Below, in pieces: positions 6,429-14,432 of a stretch of DNA of 16,957 bases. The notes under the pieces were generated by a model. That model had not been told where the DNA came from and searched no databases. It saw only the letters and a list, made by a program, of their open reading frames with translations. The position numbers and the translations under genes were made by a program. Positions within the stretch are counted from its first letter, which is position 1; every line of letters begins with the position of its first letter. Location: NCBI GenBank assembly GCA_964493695.1, contig CAZBPG010000087.1, forward strand, positions 1 to 16,957. The letters run 5' to 3'. The stretch comes from Bog-950 sp964493695. Lineage in GTDB: Bacteria > Bacteroidota > Bacteroidia > Chitinophagales > LD1.

Positions 6429-7186
6429 CACAAAACACAAAGCCCGCAATCACCCGTTATTTACTCGTGATTTTATCTCTGATAGAATTTTATGCTGAGT
6501 TTATTCACCACCACGAACTGATGTTCTTTACTAAACCTCTATTGCTGCCGCTGATTGCGGCTTACTATTTCCTTTCCGTGAAAGGGAACATGAAAGGTTT
6601 CCACAAAATGATGATGTTGGCGTTTTTGTTTTCGTGGTTTGGTGACATTTCGTTAATGCTTACGCCCGAAACCATCACAGACACAGAACTGATGGGCATA
6701 CCCAAAAGCAAATACTTTTTTCTTGCGGGGCTTGGCTCCTTTTTCATTACTCAAATCCTGTTTATTAATGTGTATCGAAAATCAGTGAGCACTTCAAACA
6801 CGGCAAATGCTTTGAAAAAAATCTACTACCTGCCGTTTTTGATTTATTGGTTTGCTATGCTTGCTATTGTATTGCCTCCGCTGCAACACAATACCGAAAA
6901 GCAGACAGCTACTATTCCTGTAATTTTTTATGCCTCTGTGTTAATCGGTATGGCTGCCACCGCCCTCAGCCGTTTTGGTAAAACAAACAGCAAAAGTTTC
7001 TGGTTCACTTTTACCGGTGCATGCATTTTTGTGGTTTCCGATTCGCTGATCGCCATCAACTTTCTGGCTTTACCCGAACCCACTTATTATGCGGGATTCA
7101 GCATCATCACTACTTACATTTTAGCTGAGTACCTGATTGCAGAGGGAATACTAAAGCACCGTGAGTTCACTTCAGTGAAACCATAA
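6425..7186 (+). CDS. YhhN/TMEM86 family membrane protein (possible lysoplasmalogenase)
   Basis: A 253-residue integral membrane protein with about eight hydrophobic segments. Family marks are FTKPLLLPLI (35-44), SWFGDISLML (70-79, conserved Gly-Asp) and GACIFVVSDSLIAIN (198-212, conserved Ser-Asp). TMEM86B in animals and some bacterial YhhN proteins split the vinyl-ether bond of lysoplasmalogens, so a role in membrane ether lipids is possible. ATG 6425 gives a 4-bp ATGA overlap with the dehydrogenase stop, which points to translational coupling. Its 3' end overlaps the convergent SMR-like gene by 20 bp. Confidence 0.8.
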   Translation: MTQNTKPAITRYLLVILSLIEFYAEFIHHHELMFFTKPLLLPLIAAYYFLSVKGNMKGFHKMMMLAFLFSWFGDISLMLTPETITDTELMGIPKSKYFFLAGLGSFFITQILFINVYRKSVSTSNTANALKKIYYLPFLIYWFAMLAIVLPPLQHNTEKQTATIPVIFYASVLIGMAATALSRFGKTNSKSFWFTFTGACIFVVSDSLIAINFLALPEPTYYAGFSIITTYILAEYLIAEGILKHREFTSVKP

Positions 7187-7493
7187 TCACTCCGGCAGTA
7201 ATGGTAAAGATACCTGCTATACGCATAGTTGTAACCGGTTCATTAAAGTAAAAGTGAGATACTAAAAACAAGCCCACAATAGTGAGTGAAAAGAAAATGG
7301 CACTGGCTACCTGAAGCGGAATATGCTTCAGAGATTCGGTAAACAATATTGAGTTGATTAATCCGAACACTAAGCCCAGCGCCAGAAATCCCCACTTTTT
7401 TACCGGTTCCTTATCGTAGATAGCTGAAAAATTAAACCCTACATTGGTAAGTATGTTGGCGACAATGGCAGAGCAAAGAAGAATGTATTTCAT
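7167..7493 (-). CDS. SMR/EamA-like four-helix membrane protein
   Basis: A 108-residue protein with four hydrophobic helices, matching the size and layout of small multidrug resistance proteins. SLKHIPLQVASAIFFSLTIVG (54-74) aligns with the EmrE segment around IPTGIAYAIWSGVGIV, and GIFTITAGVIMV is the fourth helix. The essential proton/substrate Glu14 of EmrE is Asn13 here (AIVANILTN against AILAEVIGT), and the GxG-Trp region reads FFS. It is therefore unlikely to be a classical proton-coupled drug antiporter and may transport another solute or act as a partner subunit. It starts 23 bp after the symporter stop, probably in the same transcript. Confidence 0.75.
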   Translation of the reverse strand: MKYILLCSAIVANILTNVGFNFSAIYDKEPVKKWGFLALGLVFGLINSILFTESLKHIPLQVASAIFFSLTIVGLFLVSHFYFNEPVTTMRIAGIFTITAGVIMVSLK

Positions 7494-7516
7494 TTAAGGG
7501 TTTTGGGTTTAAATAC

Positions 7517-9187
7517 TTACCAGAACATAGTATAGAGCGCAACCAGCAATCCGCATATAAGGAGCGAGCCGGCTAAAAACGAATTGGAAACTTTGAATAA
7601 CGCTGTATCAACTTTAAGCGCATGCGATTTCTCACCGGTTGGGTTTTCAATAGCGCTGATGATAAACATGCCAATAATACAGAGGGCAAAAACAATCCCC
7701 ATGCGGTCTAAGAAAGGAATTTCAAAAATTCCTGTTGCATTTGCATTGGCAAAACCGATAGATGCCAGCAAAGATAAATCCATCATCTCCGGTAAAAATT
7801 TCAGAAGGACAGAAAAAAGAAATCCTCCGATTGTAGCAAAGAGAGCAGCATTGCTTGTTGTCATCTTCCAGAAGAAACCCATGATAAACATGGCGAATAT
7901 ACCCGGTGAGACAAAGCCGGTGTATTCCTGAATGTAGTTCAAACCGCCTTTGTCAATGCCCAAATGCGGAGCAATGAAAACAGCAATGAGCATAGCAGCA
8001 ACAACTACAATTTTTCCGACCTGAACCTGTTTGCTTTCATCAGCATCTTTGTTTAATACCTTCTTGTAAATATCAAGAGTAAAGATGGTGGCAATTGAAT
8101 TTGTTTTACCGGCAAGCGATGCAACAATAGCTGCGGTAAGAGCTGCAAAACTTAAACCCTTCAGTCCGGCAGGCAACAAATTCAACAGTACCGGGTATGC
8201 TTTATCTCCGGCAATTATGCCTTCATTGTTCAGTAACTCTGTTTGAAAACTCCCTTGTTGATACAACACAAATGCGGCAATACCCGGCAGCACCACAATC
8301 ACCGGCATCAATAATTTTAAGAATGCAGCAAACAGAATGCCGCTGCGCGCAGTCTGCAAATCTGCTCCAAGGGCGCGTTGCGTAATGTACTGATTGCACC
8401 CCCAGTAACTGAAATTCGCAATCCACATTCCTCCGAGCAAAACCGTCAATCCGGGCAAATCAAGATAACTCGGATTATCACGTTGAAGAATCATGTGAAA
8501 GTGATCGCTGGCATGTGTAGTCATTAAACTGAAGCCGTTCAGCACACCGGTACTTCCGAATTTTTCAGCTACCAGATTCAACGCGAGATAAGTAGTCACC
8601 AATCCGCCAAGGACCAAAAAGAAAACCTGAATTACATCCGTATAGCCAATCACTTTCATTCCTCCCAGTGTTATAAAAATGGCAAACACAGCCAGGCCGT
8701 ACATGCAAAGCGATAAGCTCAAACCCGAAATACTGCTGATGGCAAGTGCTCCGAGAAATAAAATAGAAGTGAGATTCACCACGACATAAAGCAATAACCA
8801 AAACACCGCCATTATCATAGCTACAGTGCCATTGTAGCGCGTACTTAGAAACTGTGGCATGGTGTAAATCTTGTTTTCCAGATACACCGGCATAAAGAAA
8901 ATGGCTACGATGATGAGTGTTGCTGCTGCCATCCATTCATAACTGGCTACAGCCAAACCCAGTTTAAACCCCGCACCACTCATCCCTATAAACTGCTCCG
9001 CTGAAATGTTAGATGCAATCAGTGAAGCACCAATGGCCCACCAGGTTAACGAACCCTCCGCTAAAAAATAATCTTTGGAATCAGCATTGGCTTTTTTCTT
9101 TCGCTGATAAATCCAGAGTCCATAGCCGGCAACAATCAGAAAATAAATAAGAAAAACAATAAAGTCGAGAACGGAGAGTTGGTGCAT
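7517..9187 (-). CDS. Sodium:sugar symporter of the SSS family (vSGLT-like)
   Basis: A 556-residue member of the solute:sodium symporter family with about 14 membrane segments. It is very close to Vibrio vSGLT in its sugar site: the EQFIGMSGAGF motif holds Gln (vSGLT Q69), SYEW the Glu (E88), ANFSYWGCNQYITQR the Asn and Tyr (N260, Y263), FAAFLKL the Lys (K294), and YIQEYTGFVSPG the Gln (Q428). The Na-site segment reads AAIVASLAGKTNS, where vSGLT has two adjacent Ser and this protein has Ala-Ser. It likely imports galactose or glucose with sodium across the inner membrane. ATG 9187 is preferred to TTG 9205, as the TTG overlaps a candidate -7 box. It leads a probable operon with the SMR-like gene. 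Confidence 0.92.
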   Translation of the reverse strand: MHQLSVLDFIVFLIYFLIVAGYGLWIYQRKKKANADSKDYFLAEGSLTWWAIGASLIASNISAEQFIGMSGAGFKLGLAVASYEWMAAATLIIVAIFFMPVYLENKIYTMPQFLSTRYNGTVAMIMAVFWLLLYVVVNLTSILFLGALAISSISGLSLSLCMYGLAVFAIFITLGGMKVIGYTDVIQVFFLVLGGLVTTYLALNLVAEKFGSTGVLNGFSLMTTHASDHFHMILQRDNPSYLDLPGLTVLLGGMWIANFSYWGCNQYITQRALGADLQTARSGILFAAFLKLLMPVIVVLPGIAAFVLYQQGSFQTELLNNEGIIAGDKAYPVLLNLLPAGLKGLSFAALTAAIVASLAGKTNSIATIFTLDIYKKVLNKDADESKQVQVGKIVVVAAMLIAVFIAPHLGIDKGGLNYIQEYTGFVSPGIFAMFIMGFFWKMTTSNAALFATIGGFLFSVLLKFLPEMMDLSLLASIGFANANATGIFEIPFLDRMGIVFALCIIGMFIISAIENPTGEKSHALKVDTALFKVSNSFLAGSLLICGLLVALYTMFW

Positions 9188-9202
9188 GTGGATGGTTTGA
9201 TT

Positions 9203-9210
9203 CAAATCTA
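9203..9210 (-). promoter_or_regulatory. Candidate -7 box (TAGATTTG) for the symporter gene
   Basis: It matches TAnnTTTG on the minus strand, 15 nt upstream of ATG 9187. No clear -33 TTG lies at the usual distance, and the leader would be very short. Confidence 0.3.
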
Positions 9211-9231
9211 AAAGAAATTACTTTGCAGGAA

Positions 9232-9239
9232 TATATTTG
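9232..9239 (+). promoter_or_regulatory. Candidate -7 box (TATATTTG) for the cytochrome gene
   Basis: It matches TAnnTTTG on the plus strand, 14 nt before ATG 9254. It is divergent from the box at 9203-9210. No well-spaced -33 element is seen. Confidence 0.3.
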
Positions 9240-9253
9240 ACTAAACGTTTCTC

Positions 9254-9664
9254 ATGAAGATAAGAATATGTATGATTTTAATGGTGATTATCTCAGGCAT
9301 AATGATGTCGGCAACAGTTAACAAAGCGGAAAAGCCAAGCGAAATGGCAAAACTGATGAAACAGATGCTCGCTTACATTCAGGACGAAAAACAGTTAATC
9401 GCGGAGAACAAACCTGCATCAAGATTCACCGTTGATGCTCAGGAGATGAGTAAAGCAAAAATTACAAAAGGCAAAAAACTTGCAGAAAACCATAAAGAAT
9501 ATGTGAGTCACTTCTTTGATGACCTCGAAAGATATTACCAGACAAAGGATTCTTCTGAAAGGAGAATTTCTTTTAATACGATGGTAAATAGCTGCATTAA
9601 ATGCCATCTGCACGAATGCCCCGGGCCTATTACAGTAATAAAGAAAAACTTGCTCGACAACTAA
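9254..9664 (+). CDS. Small exported c-type cytochrome
   Basis: A 136-residue protein with a hydrophobic N-terminal signal or anchor (residues 1-21) and one haem c motif, CIKCH (114-118), near the C-terminus, followed by HECPGP. A helical chain with a C-terminal CxxCH resembles class II (cytochrome c'-type) four-helix proteins. A distal haem ligand cannot be assigned. It would sit in the periplasm and carry electrons, partner unknown. It is a single gene, divergent from the symporter; its stop codon interlocks with the DUF4249 stop on the other strand (4-bp overlap). Confidence 0.75.
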   Translation: MKIRICMILMVIISGIMMSATVNKAEKPSEMAKLMKQMLAYIQDEKQLIAENKPASRFTVDAQEMSKAKITKGKKLAENHKEYVSHFFDDLERYYQTKDSSERRISFNTMVNSCIKCHLHECPGPITVIKKNLLDN

Positions 9665-10443
9665 GGGATGATAAACATATTGCCTTTTGCAGAATGGGCC
9701 GTAAAATAACCGAGCGCAGCCGGTGTAAAAACCGGGTCAGGATTAGCCGGTGCTGCCGATGAACCAAAATTGTTTTGGTTTTGGTCAAACTGATGGAAGT
9801 AAGTATAGATGTGTTCATCAAGCGACCACAACTCAGTTACTAATGTATCGCCACTTTCCAGATTATCATCGGGAATATTAAGATCTCGAATTTTCCCATC
9901 CCACAACAAATCGGTGTACACATTCCAACCACCCGAACGCACATTAAACACACGATAGAAATTCCTTACACCACTTGGATCACGTATATACATTTCTGCA
10001 TCTATTTTTGTATCTCCTTCAAAGTTGGTAATGGTTTCAATAACCACCGAATCAATATCCACCGGTGGATTCATTTTGCAAACAGAAGTGTAGGTGGTGC
10101 CTTCGGCAGTTACAACTAATCGGTAAGTTCTGCCTATTGTCCCTTGTATAAAATTGGTTTGATAGATACCTGCAAATGATGTTTCTGTAAGCGTATCCGT
10201 GTTTCCCGCATCATCGCTGATAACAACAGTAGCTGCGGGAATACCTTCAAACTGATTGTTGTCGGAATACAAGCGCGATCTAGTTACACCTACAAAGTAC
10301 GGTCCGGGCTTATCGCTTAGCCATCCTTCAATTACAATACGCGGCTCTGAGTTGTTCAGCTTTAAATCAATCTTTTCACTGCATGAAGTGGTGATGAACG
10401 CAGCGAACGCGATTACAAAAATTATTCTGAAAATATTCTTCAT
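9661..10443 (-). CDS. DUF4249 outer-membrane lipoprotein
   Basis: A 260-residue protein with a lipoprotein signal peptide (SFITTSC-like lipobox, Cys21). The DUF4249 pattern is clear: the PRIVIEGWLSDKPGPYFVGVTRS strand, PAATVVISDDAGN, GIYQTNFIQGTIGRTYRLVV, the MNPPVDIDSV stretch, and the C-terminal LGYFTAHSAKGN. DUF4249 lipoproteins are usually encoded directly after a TonB-dependent receptor and are thought to sit on the outer membrane as a surface partner, much as SusD does for SusC. The ligand is unknown. Its ATG lies 2 bp past the receptor stop, so the two are almost certainly co-translated. At 260 residues it is at the short end for the family. Confidence 0.87.
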   Translation of the reverse strand: MKNIFRIIFVIAFAAFITTSCSEKIDLKLNNSEPRIVIEGWLSDKPGPYFVGVTRSRLYSDNNQFEGIPAATVVISDDAGNTDTLTETSFAGIYQTNFIQGTIGRTYRLVVTAEGTTYTSVCKMNPPVDIDSVVIETITNFEGDTKIDAEMYIRDPSGVRNFYRVFNVRSGGWNVYTDLLWDGKIRDLNIPDDNLESGDTLVTELWSLDEHIYTYFHQFDQNQNNFGSSAAPANPDPVFTPAALGYFTAHSAKGNMFIIP

Positions 10444-10445
10444 AG

Positions 10446-12803
10446 TTATTTGTTCTTCTTTTTAGCAGGAGGTATACTGAATTTGAAATTGTAAGTAATA
10501 GAAGGTACAATGCGGAACAGGTAAGTTTTTTCGGCATAAGATGTTCCGTTATCGTAGTCCACTTTAAAATCAATGGTATATGCGTTCTTGTAAGCATAGG
10601 TATTGTAAACGCTGATGTTCAAATCATGCTCCCAGGTTTTGCGTTTCTTTAAAACAAACGTAGCCCCTATGTCCAGGCGGTGGTAATTGGGAAACCTGTC
10701 CTGATTTCTGTCGCCATACAGCGGAACTATCTCACCATTCAACACATACTTGCCAATTGGATAGGTAACCGCCTGACCTGTATAGAAAACCCACGTGGCC
10801 GAAACGTTAATGCGCGGTGTAATGTCATACATCAACACAATACTTAAATCGTGAGTGCGGTCGTAACGTGACGGGAACCAGGTTTCACGGTTCACCGTTG
10901 GGAACTTTCGCTCGCTGCGCGAGAAGGTGTAACTTACCCAACCGGTAAATTTACCGGTAGCTTTCTTAAAGAAGAACTCCGCACCATAAGCTCTTCCCAC
11001 CCCGAACAGCAATTGATTTTCCACTGTTTCGTTTGCCCGGAGAGTAGCCCCGTTCTTGTAGTCAATTTGATTCTGCATCCACTTGTAATATCCTTCCACC
11101 GAAACCTGAAACATATCCTTGTAAAAATTGACAAAGTAACCCGCACTCACCTGGTCTGCAATCTGCGGCTTTACATTATTCGTAGTCATCACCCACCGGT
11201 CGGTGGGAAATGAAGTAGTAGTAGCTGAAAGCTGGTGCAGGTTCTGAACATTACGCGAGTAAGCCGCTTTAAAACTCATGTCCTCATAGAAATTATAGCT
11301 GATAGAAAGACGCGGCTCCGCATTGAAATAGGTTTTGTTGAACTGTCCGAGCTTCAGGTTGAATGTATCAATGGTTTCTTCGTTTGGAAATTTGAAATAC
11401 TTGGAAGGCCCCACCTGACTGAAGATGGATAGTCGAACCCCGTAATTGATGATTACCTTATTCCAAAGCGAAACTTCATGTTGTGCATACACGGCATTCT
11501 CCCATCCGTAATTTTTGCTGAGGAAAATGTTTCCGATGCGTGTAGTATCCTGCGAAACAACCTGCCCCGGTACAATCGTATGGAAAGTAGTAAGGAACCC
11601 GAACTTCAGTTTGTTCTTTGAATTCAGGTAGTAATCCAAATCTTCTTTCAAACTAAAATCGCGAATCTGAGATTTCACATCAATGCCTGCCACGTTAATG
11701 CCGATAGTGTAGTTGAACTCGTTATAGATGAACGAAGTGTTGGAAAAAAGTTTGTCGCTGAAAATGTGGTTCCACCGGAGTGTGGCTGTGGCATTTCCGT
11801 AAACAATACTAAACCGGTCCTGAAATCCAAACTTATCCTGGCCGAAGTAACCTGAAATGAAAATCCTGTCGCGTTGACCAATACGGTAATTCGCCTTTGC
11901 GTTGATGTCATAAAAGTACAGGATACTTTTCTTCAACTGTTCGTTCTTCGAAAGTTTAAGAAACAAATCCGCATACGTTCTTCTCCCGGTAAGAATAAAA
12001 GAACCCTTATCCTTCACAATCGGCCCTTCAATATTCAGGCGCGAAGAAATCAACCCTATACCACCGCCAATCACATATTCTTTGCTGTTGCCTTCTTTCA
12101 TTTTTATATCCAGCACACTGGCCAGTCTTCCTCCATACTCCGATGGCATATTGCCTTTATAAAGAGTTGCATCTTTAATTGCATCGTTGTTGAACACCGA
12201 AAAAAAGCCCAGCAAATGTGAAGCGCTGTAAACCGGTGCTTCATCCAGCAGAATCAGGTTCTGATCATTGCTGCTTCCACGCACATAAAAACCACTATTG
12301 CCTTCCGATGCCGGCTGAACACCCGGTAACAACTGGATGGTTTTCAAAATGTCTTTTTCCCCGAACAACACCGGAATTTTCTCCAGTTGCTTTATGTCTA
12401 ACTTAATAGCACTGACCTGGGCTGTAGTAATGTTTTCATTGCTCTTCGTTGCTTTAATTTCTACCTCCTTTAAAATTTTTGATGCCGGTGAAAGTGAAAC
12501 ATTAACCGTTTGGTTTTTCAATGAATCGAGCGTAATCGTATAATCATCATAACCAATGTAACGAACCGCCAGTTCGCGTTTTGATTGTGGAATGGTAAGT
12601 GAATAAAAGCCATAGGCATTAGTAACTGACCCTATTCCGGTAGTATCTTTCAGGAAAATTGTGGCACCAATCAGCTCCTCCCCTGTCTTGCCATCCTTAA
12701 TAGTGCCGCTGATGGTAATTTTTTCAGAAGAACTTCTGCTTTGAGAAAAAACCGGAACAGAAAACAGAAAAAACAGAACAATCAATAAAGCATTTTGTCG
12801 CAT
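10446..12803 (-). CDS. TonB-dependent outer-membrane receptor with carboxypeptidase-like N-domain
   Basis: A 785-residue receptor. It has a signal peptide (1-20), then a CarboxypepD_reg-like beta-sandwich (about 29-105: ISGTIKDGKTGEELIGATIFLKD and a YGFYSLTIP turn). The plug domain is at about 125-240, with FYVRGSSNDQNLILLDEAPVY and PSEYGGRLASVLDI, and a 22-strand type beta-barrel runs to the C-terminus. No separate TonB box was assigned. The start is ATG 12803, as the ATG at 12839 would put a charged 12-residue extension before the signal peptide. It forms a two-gene unit with the DUF4249 lipoprotein and is divergent from the GH27 gene, which suggests a glycan or glycoconjugate ligand, though siderophore-like ligands are not excluded. 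Confidence 0.92.
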   Translation of the reverse strand: MRQNALLIVLFFLFSVPVFSQSRSSSEKITISGTIKDGKTGEELIGATIFLKDTTGIGSVTNAYGFYSLTIPQSKRELAVRYIGYDDYTITLDSLKNQTVNVSLSPASKILKEVEIKATKSNENITTAQVSAIKLDIKQLEKIPVLFGEKDILKTIQLLPGVQPASEGNSGFYVRGSSNDQNLILLDEAPVYSASHLLGFFSVFNNDAIKDATLYKGNMPSEYGGRLASVLDIKMKEGNSKEYVIGGGIGLISSRLNIEGPIVKDKGSFILTGRRTYADLFLKLSKNEQLKKSILYFYDINAKANYRIGQRDRIFISGYFGQDKFGFQDRFSIVYGNATATLRWNHIFSDKLFSNTSFIYNEFNYTIGINVAGIDVKSQIRDFSLKEDLDYYLNSKNKLKFGFLTTFHTIVPGQVVSQDTTRIGNIFLSKNYGWENAVYAQHEVSLWNKVIINYGVRLSIFSQVGPSKYFKFPNEETIDTFNLKLGQFNKTYFNAEPRLSISYNFYEDMSFKAAYSRNVQNLHQLSATTTSFPTDRWVMTTNNVKPQIADQVSAGYFVNFYKDMFQVSVEGYYKWMQNQIDYKNGATLRANETVENQLLFGVGRAYGAEFFFKKATGKFTGWVSYTFSRSERKFPTVNRETWFPSRYDRTHDLSIVLMYDITPRINVSATWVFYTGQAVTYPIGKYVLNGEIVPLYGDRNQDRFPNYHRLDIGATFVLKKRKTWEHDLNISVYNTYAYKNAYTIDFKVDYDNGTSYAEKTYLFRIVPSITYNFKFSIPPAKKKNK

Positions 12804-12932
12804 TCTGAACTTCGATTTAGGGCGCAAATGAAAAAACATATAACTACTTATCAGTAAATTTTAATTGGAACGCATAAAACAACAAATGAAACACTTATTT
12901 TGTTCGATATTTTACCGAAACATAAATTCCTT

Positions 12933-14414
12933 ATGAAATATTTTCATTTCCTCACCGCACTTCTCTTTTCCCTGCAAATTCACGCTCAAAATACTTCCCT
13001 GCTTTACGAAGGCCCTCCTGTTTTTCACGGAGCAAAAATAACCGGCAACTTTCCCAATACAGAATTCCTTTTCACCGTACCCACTACCGGTACACGGCCT
13101 ATCACTTTTTCTGCAGAAAATCTTCCTGCGGGTTTAAGTATTGAACCTGCAAGCGGAATTATCCGCGGCAACGTGAAAGAAAAAGGTTCTTATACGGTAA
13201 AGATTATTGCCAACAACACAAAAGGCAAAGCAGAAGAAAATTTAAAGATTGAAATAGGTGATAAGCTTTGTTTAACCCCGCCAATGGGTTGGAACAGCTG
13301 GAATGTTTTCACCAACACACTCGATGAAAAACTGGTGATAGAAATTGCAGATGCCATGGTAAGCAGCGGTATGCGCGACCTCGGCTATCAATACATTAAC
13401 ATGGACGATTACTGGCATGCCGAAAGCCGCGATGCTGAGGGCAAACCGGTGGCCGATCCCAAAAAATTTCCGCATGGTATTAAATGGCTTTCAGATTATG
13501 TTCACTTAAAAGGTTTGAAACTCGGCATCTACTCCGATGCCGGTGATAAAACCTGTGGTAAATGCTTTGGCGGCTTTCAGCACGAGGAAATAGATGCAAA
13601 AGTATATGCCGAATGGGGAGTTGATTTACTGAAATACGATTTCTGTTTTGTTCCTTTCAAAAAAAGCGAGGCGCTTGCCCGCTATAAAAAAATGGGCGAT
13701 GCGCTTAAGGGCAGCGGTCGCTCGGTTGTTTACAGTATCTGTAACTGGGGATTTTTTAAACCATGGGAGTGGGGCGAAAGCGTAGGTGGAAGTTATTGGA
13801 GAAGCACCCCCGATATATTCGATACCTGGAAAGGAGGTATTCCTTTTATGATGAGCACCATGAGAATCATCAAACGCCAGAACAAAATTTTGCAGTATGG
13901 CAGTACCGGTCATTGGAATGACCCCGACATGCTGATTGTAGGCAACTACGGAAACGGAAAAGCCACCGGCAGAGACGGTATGTTCAAAGGTATGACCGAC
14001 ACCGAATACCAAAGCCACATGAGTTTGTGGGCTATCATGAATGCACCCCTGCTTTCCAGTTGCAATTTGCGTAGCATGAATGAGCCGACAAAGAATATTC
14101 TGCTTAACTCCGAAATACTCGCTGTCAATCAGGATGAAAAAGGAGCACAGGTAAAACTGATTCAGAAAAAAAACGGAGTCTGGGTTTATCTCAAACACCT
14201 CAGCGATAGTTCGGTGGCGGTGGCTGTTTTCAATACCAAAAAATCAGAAACCAAATTCGACTTAAAAGCCGAAGGTGAACTTACAGGAACCTGGAAAGCC
14301 CGCGATGTTTGGCAACACACCGAAACCGGAATTCTTAAAGATAAGATAACACTCACCCTCAATCCTCACGAAACAATTGTGCTTAAGTTAGCACCTTATC
14401 ATTTTTCGTTTTAA
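12933..14414 (+). CDS. GH27 glycoside hydrolase (alpha-galactosidase-like), secreted
   Basis: A 493-residue enzyme: signal peptide (1-18), an Ig-like (putative Ig/He_PIG) domain at about 25-108 with LPAGLSIEPASGIIRG, a GH27 barrel from LTPPMGWNSWN (114-124), and a C-terminal beta-sandwich after about 405. The substrate pocket Asp pair is MDDYW (157-161). The nucleophile is Asp236 in KYDFC. The acid/base is Asp294 in WRSTPDIFDTW, which aligns with human alpha-galactosidase A D231. The recognition loop is CNWGF (270-274), with Asn where human alpha-Gal A has Glu203, so alpha-galactoside or beta-L-arabinopyranoside specificity remains open. ATG 12933 gives a clean signal peptide; the 5' part upstream is only an open TTG extension. 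It is followed 18 bp later by a phosphodiesterase gene, likely in one operon. Confidence 0.93.
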   Translation: MKYFHFLTALLFSLQIHAQNTSLLYEGPPVFHGAKITGNFPNTEFLFTVPTTGTRPITFSAENLPAGLSIEPASGIIRGNVKEKGSYTVKIIANNTKGKAEENLKIEIGDKLCLTPPMGWNSWNVFTNTLDEKLVIEIADAMVSSGMRDLGYQYINMDDYWHAESRDAEGKPVADPKKFPHGIKWLSDYVHLKGLKLGIYSDAGDKTCGKCFGGFQHEEIDAKVYAEWGVDLLKYDFCFVPFKKSEALARYKKMGDALKGSGRSVVYSICNWGFFKPWEWGESVGGSYWRSTPDIFDTWKGGIPFMMSTMRIIKRQNKILQYGSTGHWNDPDMLIVGNYGNGKATGRDGMFKGMTDTEYQSHMSLWAIMNAPLLSSCNLRSMNEPTKNILLNSEILAVNQDEKGAQVKLIQKKNGVWVYLKHLSDSSVAVAVFNTKKSETKFDLKAEGELTGTWKARDVWQHTETGILKDKITLTLNPHETIVLKLAPYHFSF

Positions 14415-14432
14415 CTCTTTCAAAAAGATTTC

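Noticed and set aside
8565..8936. Open frame of 123 codons on the minus strand
   Set aside because: It is another frame of the symporter gene, which is complete here with all sugar-site residues; Cys/His-rich composition is typical of such shadows.
13626..14198. Open frame of 190 codons on the minus strand
   Set aside because: It lies wholly inside GH27 on the opposite strand, which has intact catalytic motifs and normal domain order.
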